A stretch of 64,000 nucleotides of DNA. It comes from Argentina anserina. Lineage: Eukaryota > Streptophyta > Magnoliopsida > Rosales > Rosaceae. The position numbers and the translations under genes were made by a program. The stretch spans positions 9,796,001-9,860,000 of the forward strand of contig NC_065873.1 of the NCBI RefSeq assembly GCF_933775445.1, given 5' to 3'. The notes under the pieces are model-generated. The model did no database searches and was not told where the DNA came from. It saw nothing but the letters and a program-made list of their open reading frames with translations. Every line of letters begins with the position of its first letter. The first letter of the stretch is position 1. Below, piece by piece: positions 1 to 11,500 of the stretch.

Positions 1-289
1 TCTTTTCATTTCTCGTTTGAGTATCTTTCTGTAAGGCTTCTGGTGCGAGTTTCTATTGTATTTGAGAGTTTTGCATGTGTGGGAGTGTGTTTCTTTCAAA
101 CTGAGTATCTTTACATCGTTTGCGTATCTTTACTATTCCAATTGTGTATCTTTACATCGTTTCCGTATCTTTACTATTCCAATTGTGTATCTTTACATCG
201 TTTGCGTATCTTTACTATTCCAATTGTGTATCTTTACATCGTTTGCGTATCTTTACTATTCCAATTGTGTATTTTTTCATTTCTCGTTT

Positions 290-665
290 GAGTATCTTTC
301 TGTAAGGCTTTGTGATGCGAGTTTCTATTGAATTTGAGAGTTTTGCAAGTGTGGGAGTGTGTTTCTTTCAAACTGAGTATTTTTACATCGTTTGCGTATC
401 TTTACTATTCCAATTGTGTATCTTTTCATTTCTCGTATCTTTACTATTCCAATTGTGTATCTTTTCATTTCTCGTTTGAGTATCTTTCTGTAAGGCTTTC
501 TGATGCGAGTTTCTATTGAATTTGAGAGTTTTGCAAGTGTGGGAGTGTGTTTCTTTCAAACTGAGTATCTTTACATCGTTTGCGTATCTTTACTATTCCA
601 ATCGTGTATCTTTTCATTTCTCGTATATTTACTATTCCAATTGTGTATCTTTTCATTTCTCGTTT
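290..665 (+). repeat. Two 188-bp monomers with an alternative 39-bp submodule
   Basis: These two monomers do not use a second 19+22 submodule. Instead they carry the closing-type element followed by the 22-bp element (…TTTCTCGTATCTTTACTATT…), a 39-bp insertion made of 17+22 bp. The joint lies at the GTATCTTT octamer; in the second monomer it has mutated to GTATATTT (about 625). The first head has the rare word CTTTGTGATGCG. The pair recurs at 7362-7737, and the first of the two recurs at 61251-61438. Confidence 0.88.
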
Positions 666-1045
666 GAGTATCTTTCTGTAAGGCTTTCTGATGCGAGTTT
701 CTATTGAATTTGAGAGTTTTGCAAGTGTGGGAGTGTGTTTCTTTCAAACTGAGTATCTTTACATCGTTTGCGTATCTTTACTATTCCAATTGTGTATCTT
801 TACATCGTTTGCGTATCTTTACTATTCCAATTGTGTATCTTTTCATTTCTCGTTTGAATATCTTTCTGTAAGGCTTTCTGATGCGAGTTTCTATTGAATT
901 TGAGAGTTTTGCAAGTGTGGGAGTGTGTTTCTTTCAAACTGAGTATCTTTACATCGTTTGCGTATCTTTACTATTCCAATTGTGTATCTTAACATGGTTT
1001 GCGTATCTTTACTATTCCAGTTGTGTATCTTTTCATTTCTCGTTT

Positions 1046-1215
1046 GAGTATCTTTCTGTATGGCTTCTGATGCGAGTTTCTATTGTATTTGAGAGTTTTG
1101 CAAGTGTGGGAGTGTGTTTCTTTCAAACTGAGTATCTTTACATCGTTTGCGTATCTTTACTATTCCAATTGTGTATCTTTACTATTCCAATTGTGTATCT
1201 TTTCATTTCTCGTTT
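1046..1215 (+). repeat. 170-bp monomer with duplicated 22-bp element
   Basis: The 22-bp element GTATCTTTACTATTCC…AATTGT occurs twice in succession without the 19-bp element between the copies, giving 148+22 = 170 bp. The joint is at the octamer. The same monomer recurs at 8118-8287 as part of the 7072-bp-offset copy, there with CTACTCC in place of CTATTCC. Confidence 0.88.
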
Positions 1216-2121
1216 GAGTATCTTTATGTAAGGCTTCTGATGCGAGTTTCTATTGTATTTAAGAGTTTTGCATGTGTGGGAGTGTGTTTCTTTCAAACTG
1301 AGTACCTTTACATCGTTTGCGTATCTTTACTATTCCAATTGTGTATCTTTTCATTTCTCGTTTGAGTATCTTTCTGTAAGGCTTTTTGATGCTAGTTTCT
1401 ATTGAATTTGAGAGTTTTGCAAGTGTGGGAGTGTGTTTCTTTCAAACTGAGTATCTTTACATCGTTTGCGTATCTTTACTATTCCAATTGTGTATCTTTT
1501 CATTTCTCGTTTAAGTATCTTTCTGTAAGACTTTCTGATGCGAGTTTCTATTGAATTTGAGAGTTTTGCAAGTGTGGGAGTGTGTTTCTTTCAAACTGAG
1601 TATCTTTACATCGTTTGCGTATCTTTACTATTCCAATTGTGTATCTTTACATCGTTTGCGTTTCTTTACTATTCTAATTGTGTATCTTTTCATTTCTCGT
1701 TTGAGTATCTTTTTGTAAGGCTTCTGATGCGAGTTTCTATTGTATTTGAGAGTTTTGCAAGTGTGGGAGTGTGTTTCTTTCAAACCGAGTATCTTTACAT
1801 CGTTTGCGTATCTTTACTATTCCGATTGTGTATCTTTACATCGTTTGCGTATCTTTACTATTCCAATTGTGTATCTTTTCATTTCTCGTTTGAGTATCTT
1901 TCTGTAAGGCTTCTGATGCGAGTTTCTATTGTATTTGAGAGTTTTGCAAGTGTAGGAGTGTGTTTCTTTCAAACTGAGTATCTTTACATCGTTTGCGTAT
2001 GTTTACTATTCCAATTGTGTATCTTTACATCGTTTGCGTATCTTTACTTTTCCAATTGTGTATCTTTACATCGTTTGCGTATCTTTACTATTCCAATTGT
2101 GTATCTTTTCATTTCTCGTTT

Positions 2122-2374
2122 GAGTATCTTTCTGTAAGGCTTCTGATGCGAGTTTCTATTGTATTTGAGAGTTTTGCAAGTGTGGGAGTGTGTTTCTTTC
2201 AAACTGAGTATCTTTACATCGTTTGCATATGTTTACTATTCCAATTGTGTATCTTTACATCGTTTGCGTATCTTTCCTATTCCAATTGTGTATCTTTTCA
2301 TTTCTCGTTTGAGTATCTTTACATCGTTTGCGTATCTTTACTATTCCAATTGTGTATCTTTTCATTTCTCGTTT
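2122..2374 (+). repeat. 253-bp monomer with a 64-bp internal insertion
   Basis: After the normal closing element TTTCTCGTTTGAGTATCTTT the sequence does not enter a new head (CTGTAAGG) but returns to ACATCGTTTGC, repeating a 19+22+23-bp stretch before the true closing element. The result is 189+64 = 253 bp. The switch happens exactly at the shared octamer. I saw only one such monomer in the window. Confidence 0.9.
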
Positions 2375-3468
2375 GAGTATCTTTCTGTAAGGCTTCTGAT
2401 GCGAGTTTCTATTGTATTTGAGAGTTTTGCAAGTGTGGGAGTGTGTTTCTTTCAAACTGAGTATCTTTACATCGTTTGCGTATGTTTACTATTCCAATTG
2501 TGTATCTTTACATCGTTTGCGTATCTTTACTATTCCAATTGTGTATCTTTTCATTTCTGGTTTGAGTATCTTTTTGTAAGGCTTCTGATGCGAGTTTCTA
2601 TTGTATTTGAGAGTTTTGCAAGTGTGGGAGTGTGTTTCTTTCAAACTGAGTATCTTTACATCGTTTGCGTATCTTTACTATTCCAATTGTGTATCTTTAC
2701 ATCGTTTGCGTATCTTTACTATTCCAATTGTGTATCTTTTCATTTCTCGTTTGAGTATCTTTCTATAAGGCTTCTGATGCCAGTTTCTATTGTATTTAAG
2801 AGTTTTGCAAGTGTGGGAGTGTGTTTCTTTCAAACTGAGTATCTTTACATCGTTTGCGTATCTTTACTATTCCAATTGTGTATCTTTACATCGTTTGCGT
2901 ATCTTTACTATTCCAATTGTGTATCTTTTCATTTCTCGTTTGAGTATCTTTCTGTATGGCTTCTGAAGCGAGTTTCTATTGTATTTGAGAGTTTTGCAAG
3001 TGTGGGAGTGTGTTTCTTTCAAACTGAGTATCTTTACATCGTTTGCGTATCTTTACTATTCCAATTGTGTATCTTTTCATTTCTCGTTTAAGTATCTTTC
3101 TGTAAGGCTTTCTGATGCGAGTTTCTATTGAATTTGAGAGTTTTGCAAGTGTGGGAGTGTGTTTCTTTCAAACTGAGTATCTTTACATCGTTTGCGTATC
3201 TTTACTATTCCAATTGTGTATCTTTACATCGTTTGCGTATCTTTACTATTCTAATTGTGTATCTTTTCATTTCTCGTTTGAGTATCTTTTTGTAAGGCTT
3301 CTGATGCGAGTTTCTATTGTATTTGAGAGTTTTGCAAGTGTGGGAGTGTGTTTCTTTCAAACCGAGTATCTTTACATCGTTTGCGTATCTTTACTATTCC
3401 GATTGTGTATCTTTACATCGTTTGCGTATCTTTACTATTCCAATTGTGTATCTTTTCATTTCTCGTTT

Positions 3469-4061
3469 GAGTATCTTTCTGTAAGGCTTTCTGATGCGAG
3501 TTTCTATTGAATTTGAGAGTTTTGCAAGTGTGGGAGTGTGTTTCTTTCAAACTGAGTATCTTTACATCGTTTGCGTATCCTTACTATTCCAGTTGTGTAT
3601 CTTTTCATTTCTCGTTTGAGTATCTTTCTGTATGGCTTCTGATGCGAGTTTCTATTGTATTTGAGAGTTTTGAAAGTGTGGAAGTGTGTTTCTTTCAAAC
3701 TGAGTATCTTTACATCGTTTGCGTATCCTTACTATTCCAGTTGTGTATCTTTTCATTTCTCGTTTGAGTATCTTTCTGTATGGCTTCTGATGCGAGTTTC
3801 TATTGAATTTGAGAGTTTTGCAAGTGTGGGAGTGTGTTTCTTTCAAACTGAGTATCTTTACATCGTTTGCGTATCCTTACTATTCCAGTTGTGTATCTTT
3901 TCATTTCTCGTTTGAGTATCTTTCTGTATGGCTTCTGATGCGAGTTTCTATTGTATTTGAGAGTTTTGCAAGTGTGGAAGTGTGTTTCTTTCAAACTGAG
4001 TGTCTTTACATCGTTTGCGTATATTTACTATTCCAATTGTGTATCTTTTCATTTCTCGTTT
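3469..4061 (+). repeat. Run of four single-submodule (148/149-bp) monomers
   Basis: Four successive n=1 monomers carry linked markers: GTATCCTTAC, CCAGTTGTG, TGTATGGC, TTTTGAAAGTG and GTGGAAGTG. The same ordered run recurs at 9046-9637 and 12354-12798. The last run is followed by the abnormal 144-bp monomer. Shared private variants (for example TTTTGAAAGTGTGGAAG) show that these are copies of one ancestral run. Confidence 0.9.
3618..3765 (+). repeat. Representative 148-bp monomer (one 41-bp submodule)
   Basis: This is the shortest regular monomer class. It runs from GAGTATCTTTCTGTA to TTTCTCGTTT. GTATCTTT-type octamers lie at monomer positions about 3, 87, 106 and 128, giving spacings of 84, 19, 22 and 23 to the next monomer. 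This copy carries linked variants seen mainly in runs of 148-bp units: GTATCCTTAC, CCAGTTGTG and TGTATGGC. Because 148 is not a multiple of three, the reading frame shifts at each unit. The phase chosen for the start is arbitrary, as in any tandem array. Confidence 0.95.
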
Positions 4062-4591
4062 GAGTATCTTTCTGTAAGGCTTTCTGATGCGAGTTTCTAT
4101 TGAATTTGAGAGTTTTGCAAGTGTGGGAGTGTGTTTCTTTCAAACTGAGTATCTTTACATCGTTTGCGTATCTTTACTTTTCCAATTGTGTATCTTTACA
4201 TCGTTTGCGTATCTTTACTATTCCAATTGTGTATCTTTTCATTTCTCGTTTGAGTATCTTTCTGTAAGGCTTCTGATGCGAGTTTCTATTGTATTTGAGA
4301 GTTTTGCAAGTGTAGGAGTGTGTTTCTTTCAAACTGAGTATCTTTACATCGTTTGCGTATGTTTACTATTCCAATTGTGTATCTTTACATCTTTTGCGTA
4401 TCTTTACTATTCCAATTGTGTATCTTTTCATTTCTCGTTTGAGTATCTTTCTGTAAGGCTTCTGATGCGAGTTTCTATTGTATTTGAGAGTTTTGCAAGT
4501 GTGGGAGTGTGTTTCTTTCAAACTGAGTATCTTTACATCGTTTGCGTATGTTTACTATTCCAATTGTGTATCTTTACATCGTTTGCGTATC

Positions 4592-7265
4592 TTTACTATT
4601 CCAATTGTGTATCTTTTCATTTCTCGTTTGAGTATCTTTCTGTAAGGCTTCTGATGCGAGTTTCTATTGTATTTGAGAGTTTTGCAAGTGTGGGAGTGTG
4701 TTTCTTTCAAACTGTGTATCTTTACATCGTTTGCGTATCTTTACTATTCCAATTGTGTATCTTTTCATTTCTCGTTTGAGTATCTTTCTGTAAGGCTTCT
4801 GATGCGAGTTTCTATTGTATTTGAGAGTTTTGCAAGTGTGGGAGTGTGTTTCTTTCAAACTGAGTATCTTTACATCGTTTGCGTATCTTTACTATTCCAA
4901 TTGTGTATCTTTACATCGTTTGCGTATCTTTACTATTCCAATTGTGTATCTTTGCATCGTTTGCGTATCTTTACTATTCCAATTGTGTATTTTTTCATTT
5001 CTCGTTTGAGTATCTTTCTGTAAGGCTTTCTGATGCGAGTTTCTATTGAATTTGAGAGTTTTGCAAGTGTGGTAGTGTGTTTCTTTCAAACTGAGTATCG
5101 TTACATCGTTTGCGTATCTTTACTATTCCAATTGTGTATCTTTACATCGTTTGCGTATCTTTACTATTCCAATCGTGTATCTTTTCATTTCTTGTTTGAG
5201 TATCTTTCTGTAAGGCTTCTGATGCGAGTTTCTATTGTATTTGAGAGTTTTGCATGTGTGGGAGTGTGTTTCTTTCAAACTGAATATCTTTACATCGTTT
5301 GCGTATCTTTACTATTCCAATTGTGTATCTTTACATCATTTCCGTATCTTTACTATTCCAATTGTGTATCTTTTCATTTCTCGTTTGAGTATCTTTCTGT
5401 AAGGCTTTCTGATGCGAGTTTCTATTGTATTTGAGAGTTTTGCAAGTGTGGGAGTGTGTTTCTTTCAAACTGAGTATCTTTACATCGTTTGCGTATCTTT
5501 ACTATTCCAATTGTGTATCTTTACATCGTTTCCGTATCTTTACTATTCCAATTGTGTATCTTTTCATTTCTCGTTTGAGTACCTTTCTGTAAGGCTTATG
5601 ATGCGAGTTTCTATTGTATTTGAGAGTTTTGCAAGTGTGGGAGTGTGTTTCTTTCAAACTGAGTATCTTTACATCGTTTGCGTATCTTTACTATTCCAAT
5701 TGTGTATCTTTACATCGTTTGCGTATCTTTACTATTCCAATTGTGTATCTTTTCATTTCTCGTTTGAGTATCTTTCTGTAAGGCTTCTGATGCGAGTTTC
5801 TATTGTATTTGAGAGTTTTGCATGTGTGGGAGTGTGTTTCTTTCAAACTGAGTATCTTTACATCGTTTGCGTATCTTTACTATTCCAATTGTGTATCTTT
5901 ACATCGTTTCCGTATCTTTACTATTCCAATTGTGTATCTTTTCATTTCTCGTTTGAGTATCTTTCTGTAAGGCTTCTGATGCGAGTTTCTATTGTATTTG
6001 AGAGTTTTGCAAGTGTGGGAGTGTGTTTCTTTCAAACTGTGTATCTTTACATCGTTTGCGTATCTTTACTATTCCAATTGTGTATCTTTTCATTTCTCGT
6101 TTGAGTATCTTTCTGTAAGGCTTCTGATGCGAGTTTCTATTGTATTTGAGAGTTTTGCAAGTGTGGGAGTGTGTTTCTTTCAAACTGAGTATCTTTACAT
6201 CGTTTGCGTATCTTTACTATTCCAATTGTGTATCTTTACATCGTTTGCGTATCTTTACTATTCCAATTGTGTATCTTTGCATCGTTTGCGTATCTTTACT
6301 ATTCCAATTGTGTATTTTTTCATTTCTCGTTTGAGTATCTTTCTGTAAGGCTTTCTGATGCGAGTTTCTATTGAATTTGAGAGTTTTGCAAGTGTGGTAG
6401 TGTGTTTCTTTCAAACTGAGTATCGTTACATCGTTTGCGTATCTTTACTATTCCAATTGTGTATCTTTACATCGTTTGCGTATCTTTACTATTCCAATCG
6501 TGTATCTTTTCATTTCTTGTTTGAGTATCTTTCTGTAAGGCTTCTGATGCGAGTTTCTATTGTATTTGAGAGTTTTGCATGTGTGGGAGTGTGTTTCTTT
6601 CAAACTGAATATCTTTACATCGTTTGCGTATCTTTACTATTCCAATTGTGTATCTTTACATCATTTCCGTATCTTTACTATTCCAATTGTGTATCTTTTC
6701 ATTTCTCGTTTGAGTATCTTTCTGTAAGGCTTTCTGATGCGAGTTTCTATTGTATTTGAGAGTTTTGCAAGTGTGGGAGTGTGTTTCTTTCAAACTGAGT
6801 ATCTTTACATCGTTTGCGTATCTTTACTATTCCAATTGTGTATCTTTACATCGTTTCCGTATCTTTACTATTCCAATTGTGTATCTTTTCATTTCTCGTT
6901 TGAGTACCTTTCTGTAAGGCTTATGATGCGAGTTTCTATTGTATTTGAGAGTTTTGCAAGTGTGGGAGTGTGTTTCTTTCAAACTGAGTATCTTTACATC
7001 GTTTGCGTATCTTTACTATTCCAATTGTGTATCTTTACATCGTTTGCGTATCTTTACTATTCCAATTGTGTATCTTTTCATTTCTCGTTTGAGTATCTTT
7101 CTGTAAGGCTTCTGATGCGAGTTTCTATTGTATTTGAGAGTTTTGCATGTGTGGGAGTGTGTTTCTTTCAAACTGAGTATCTTTACATCGTTTGCGTATC
7201 TTTACTATTCCAATTGTGTATCTTTACATCGTTTCCGTATCTTTACTATTCCAATTGTGTATCTT
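4592..7265 (+). repeat. Tandem duplication of a 1325-bp, seven-monomer unit
   Basis: 4592-5940 matches 5917-7265 at an offset of 1325 bp. The monomer lengths in order are 148, 231, 189, 190, 189, 189 and 189, which sum to 1325. Private variants shared by both copies include CAAACTGTGTATC, TTTGCATCG, GTGGTAGTG, GAGTATCGTTAC, TTTCTTGTTTG, ACATCATTTCCG and GCTTATGATG. I noticed no difference between copies over the shared span. Related but diverged sequence occurs near 13150-14030, 15880-16760 and, one monomer shorter, 20740-21420. Confidence 0.9.
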
Positions 7266-8570
7266 TACATCGTTTGCGTATCTTTACTATTCCAATTGTG
7301 TATCTTTACATCGTTTGCGTATCTTTACTATTCCAATTGTGTATTTTTTCATTTCTCGTTTGAGTATCTTTCTGTAAGGCTTTGTGATGCGAGTTTCTAT
7401 TGAATTTGAGAGTTTTGCAAGTGTGGGAGTGTGTTTCTTTCAAACTGAGTATTTTTACATCGTTTGCGTATCTTTACTATTCCAATTGTGTATCTTTTCA
7501 TTTCTCGTATCTTTACTATTCCAATTGTGTATCTTTTCATTTCTCGTTTGAGTATCTTTCTGTAAGGCTTTCTGATGCGAGTTTCTATTGAATTTGAGAG
7601 TTTTGCAAGTGTGGGAGTGTGTTTCTTTCAAACTGAGTATCTTTACATCGTTTGCGTATCTTTACTATTCCAATCGTGTATCTTTTCATTTCTCGTATAT
7701 TTACTATTCCAATTGTGTATCTTTTCATTTCTCGTTTGAGTATCTTTCTGTAAGGCTTTCTGATGCGAGTTTCTATTGAATTTGAGAGTTTTGCAAGTGT
7801 GGGAGTGTGTTTATTTCAAACTGAGTATCTTTACATCGTTTGCGTATCTTTACTATTCCAATTGTGTATCTTTACATCGTTTGCGTATCTTTACTATTCC
7901 AATTGTGTATCTTTTCATTTCTCGTTTGAATATCTTTCTGTAAGGCTTTCTGATGCGAGTTTCTATTGAATTTGAGAGTTTTGCAAGTGTGGGAGTGTGT
8001 TTCTTTCAAACTGAGTATCTTTACATCGTTTGCGTATCTTTACTATTCCAATTGTGTATCTTAACATGGTTTGCGTATCTTTACTATTCCAGTTGTGTAT
8101 CTTTTCATTTCTCGTTTGAGTATCTTTCTGTATGGCTTCTGATGCGAGTTTCTATTGTATTTGAGAGTTTTGCAAGTGTGGGAGTGTGTTTCTTTCAAAC
8201 TGAGTATCTTTACATCGTTTGCGTATCTTTACTACTCCAATTGTGTATCTTTACTATTCCAATTGTGTATCTTTTCATTTCTCGTTTGAGTATCTTTATG
8301 TAAGGCTTCTGATGCGAGTTTCTATTGTATTTAAGAGTTTTGCATGTGTGGGAGTGTGTTTCTTTCAAACTGAGTACCTTTACATCGTTTGCGTATCTTT
8401 ACTATTCCAATTGTGTATCTTTTCATTTCTCGTTTGAGTATCTTTCTGTAAGGCTTTCTGATGCGAGTTTCTATTGAATTTGAGAGTTTTGCAAGTGTGG
8501 GAGTGTGTTTCTTTCAAACTGAGTATCTTTACATAGTTTGCGTATCTTTACTATTCCAATTGTGTATCTT
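7073..8570 (+). repeat. Second copy of the window-start block
   Basis: This copy of 1-1498 is offset by 7072 bp and lies directly after (overlapping) the 1325-bp duplication. Because the first copy is cut by the window edge, the duplicated segment could be longer, and the sequence left of the window may resemble 4592-7072. Confidence 0.88.
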
Positions 8571-11500
8571 TACATCGTTTGCGTATCTTTACTTTTCCAA
8601 TTGTGTATCTTTACATCGTTTGCGTTTCATTACTATTCCAATTGTGTATCTTTTCATTTCTCGTTTGAGAATCTTTCTGTAAGGCTTTCTGATGCGAGTT
8701 TCTATTGAATTTGAGAGTATTTCAAGTGTGGGAGTGTGTTTCTTTCAAACTGAGTATCTTTACATCGTTTGCGTATGTTTACTATTCCAATTGTGTATCT
8801 TTACATCGTTTGCGTATCTTTACTATTACAATTGTGTATCTTTTCATTTCTCGTTTGAGTATCTTTCTGTAAGGCTTCTGATGCGAGTTTATATTGTATT
8901 TGAGAGTTTTGCAAGTCTAGGAGTGTGTTTCTTTCAAACTGAGTATCTTTACATCGTTTGCGTATGTTTACATTTCCAATTGTGTATCTTTACATCGTTT
9001 GCGTATCTTTACTATTCCAATTGTGTATCTTCTCATTCCTCGTTTGAGTATCTTTCTGTAAGGCTTCTGATGCGAGTTTCTATTGTATTTGAGAGTTTTG
9101 CAAGTGTGGGAGTGTGTTTCTTTCAAACTGAGTATCTTTACATCGTTTGCGTATCCTTACTATTCCAGTTGTGTATCTTTTCATTTCTCGTTTGAGTATC
9201 TTTCTGTATGGCTTCTGATGCGAGTTTCTATTGTATTTGAGAGTTTTGAAAGTGTGGAAGTGTGTTTCTTTCAAACTGAGTATCTTTACATCGTTTGCGT
9301 ATCCTTACTATTCCAGTTGTGTATCTTTTCATTTCTCGTTTGAGTATCTTTCTGTATGGCTTCTGATGCGAGTTTCTATTGAATTTGAGAGTTTTGCAAG
9401 TGTGGGAGTGTGTTTCTTTCAAACTGAGTATCTTTACATCGTTTGCGTATCCTTACTATTCCAGTTGTGTATCTTTTCATTTCTCGTTTGAGTATCTTTC
9501 TGTATGGCTTCTGATGCGAGTTTCTATTGTATTTGAGAGTTTTGCAAGTGTGGAAGTGTGTTTCTTTCAAACTGAGTATCTTTACATCGTTTGCGTATAT
9601 TTACTATTCCAATTGTGTATCTTTTCATTTCTCGTTTGAGTATCTTTCTGTAAGGCTTTCTGATGCGAGTTTCTATTGAATTTGAGAGTTTTGCAAGTGT
9701 GGGAGTGTGTTTCTTTCAAACTGAGTATCTTTACATCGTTTGCGTATCTTTACTTTTCCAATTGTGTATCTTTACATCGTTTGCGTATCTTTACTATTCC
9801 AATTGTGTATCTTTTCATTTCTCGTTTGAGTATCTTTCTGTAAGGCTTCTGATGCGATTTTCTATTGAATTTGAGAGTTTTGCAAGTGTGGGAGTGTGTT
9901 TCTTTCAAACTGAGTATCTTTACATCGTTTGCGTATCTTTACTATTCCAGTTGTGTATCTTTTCATTTCTCGTTTGAGTATCTTTCTGTAAGGCTTCTGA
10001 TGCGAGTTTCTATTGTATTTGAGAGTTTTGCAAATGTGGGAGTGTGTTTCTTTCAAACTGAGTATCTTTACATCGTTTGCGTATGTTTACTATTCCAATT
10101 GTGTATCTTTACATCGTTTGCGTATCTTTACTATTCCAATTGTGTATCTTTTTATTTCTCGTTTGAATATCTTTCTGTAAGGCTTTCTGATGCGAGTTTC
10201 TATTGAATTTGAGAGTTTTGCAAGTGTGGGAGTGTGTTTCTTTCAAACTGAGTATCTTTACATCGTTTGCGTATCTTTACTATTCCAATTGTGTATCTTT
10301 ACATCGTTTGCGTTTCATTACTATTCCAATTGTGTATCTTTTCATTTCTCGTTTGAGAATCTTTCTGTAAGGCTTTCTGATGCGAGTTTCTATTGAATTT
10401 GAGAGTATTTCAAGTGTGGGAGTGTGTTTCTTTCAAACTGAGTATCTTTACATCGTTTGCGTATGTTTACTATTCCAATTGTGTATCTTTACATCGTTTG
10501 CGTATCTTTACTATTACAATTGTGTATCTTTTCATTTCTCGTTTGAGTATCTTTCTGTAAGGCTTCTGATGCGAGTTTATATTGTATTTGAGAGTTTTGC
10601 AAGTCTAGGAGTGTGTTTCTTTCAAACTGAGTATCTTTACATCGTTTGCGTATGTTTACATTTCCAATTGTGTATCTTTACATCGTTTGCGTATCTTTAC
10701 TATTCCAATTGTGTATCTTTTCATTCCTCGTTTGAGTATCTTTCTGTAAGGCTTCTGATGCGAGTTTCTATTGTATTTGAGAGTTTTGCAAGTGTGGGAG
10801 TGTGTTTCTTTCAAACTGAGTATCTTTACATCGTTTGCGTATCTTTACTATTCCAGTTGTGTATCTTTTCATTTCTCGTTTGAGTATCTTTCTGTAAGGC
10901 TTCTGATGCGAGTTTCTATTGTATTTGAGAGTTTTGCAAGTGTGGGAGTGTGTTTCTTTCAAACTGAGTATCTTTACATCGTTTGCGTATGTTTACTATT
11001 CCAATTGTGTATCTTTACATCGTTTGCGTATCTTTACTATTCCAATTGTGTATCTTTTCATTTCTCGTTTGAGTATCTTTCTGTAAGGCTTTCTGATGCG
11101 ATTTTCTATTGAATTTGAGAGTTTTGCAAGTGTGGGAGTGTGTTTCTTTCAAACTGAGTATCTTTACATCGTTTGCGTATCTTTACTATTCCAGTTGTGT
11201 ATCTTTTCATTTCTCGTTTGAGTATCTTTCTGTAAGGCTTCTGATGCGAGTTTCTATTGTATTTGAGAGTTTTGCAAATGTGGGAGTGTGTTTCTTTCAA
11301 ACTGAGTATCTTTACATCGTTTGCGTATGTTTACTATTCCAATTGTGTATCTTTACATCGTTTGCGTATCTTTACTATTCCAATTGTGTATCTTTTCATT
11401 TCTCGTTTGAGTATCTTTCTGTAAGGCTTCTGATGCGAGTTTCTATTGTATTTGAGAGTTTTGCAAGTCTAGGAGTGTGTTTCTTTCAAACTGAGTATCT

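Larger units (their letters stand above)
1..1498 (+). repeat. Irregular block, copied again at 7073-8570
   Basis: Monomers here have mixed lengths (271, 188, 188, 190, 189, 170, 149). The block matches 7073-8570 at a constant offset of 7072 bp. I noticed only scattered differences, for example GGTGCG at about 43 versus GATGCG at about 7115, CTTTCAAA at about 742 versus ATTTCAAA at about 7814, and TTTTTGATGCTAG at about 1383 versus TTTCTGATGCGAG. The match ends where the number of 41-bp submodules differs, near 1498. The left limit is set by the window edge. Confidence 0.88.
1499..4591 (+). repeat. Irregular mixed-monomer region
   Basis: This stretch contains monomers of 149, 189, 230, 253, 189, 189, 189, 148/149 bp and then a run of 148-bp units, without a clear tandem higher-order period. 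About 3115-3998 matches about 12000-12883 (offset 8885), and about 3652-4230 matches about 9228-9806 (offset 5576). No non-satellite sequence was found. Confidence 0.85.
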
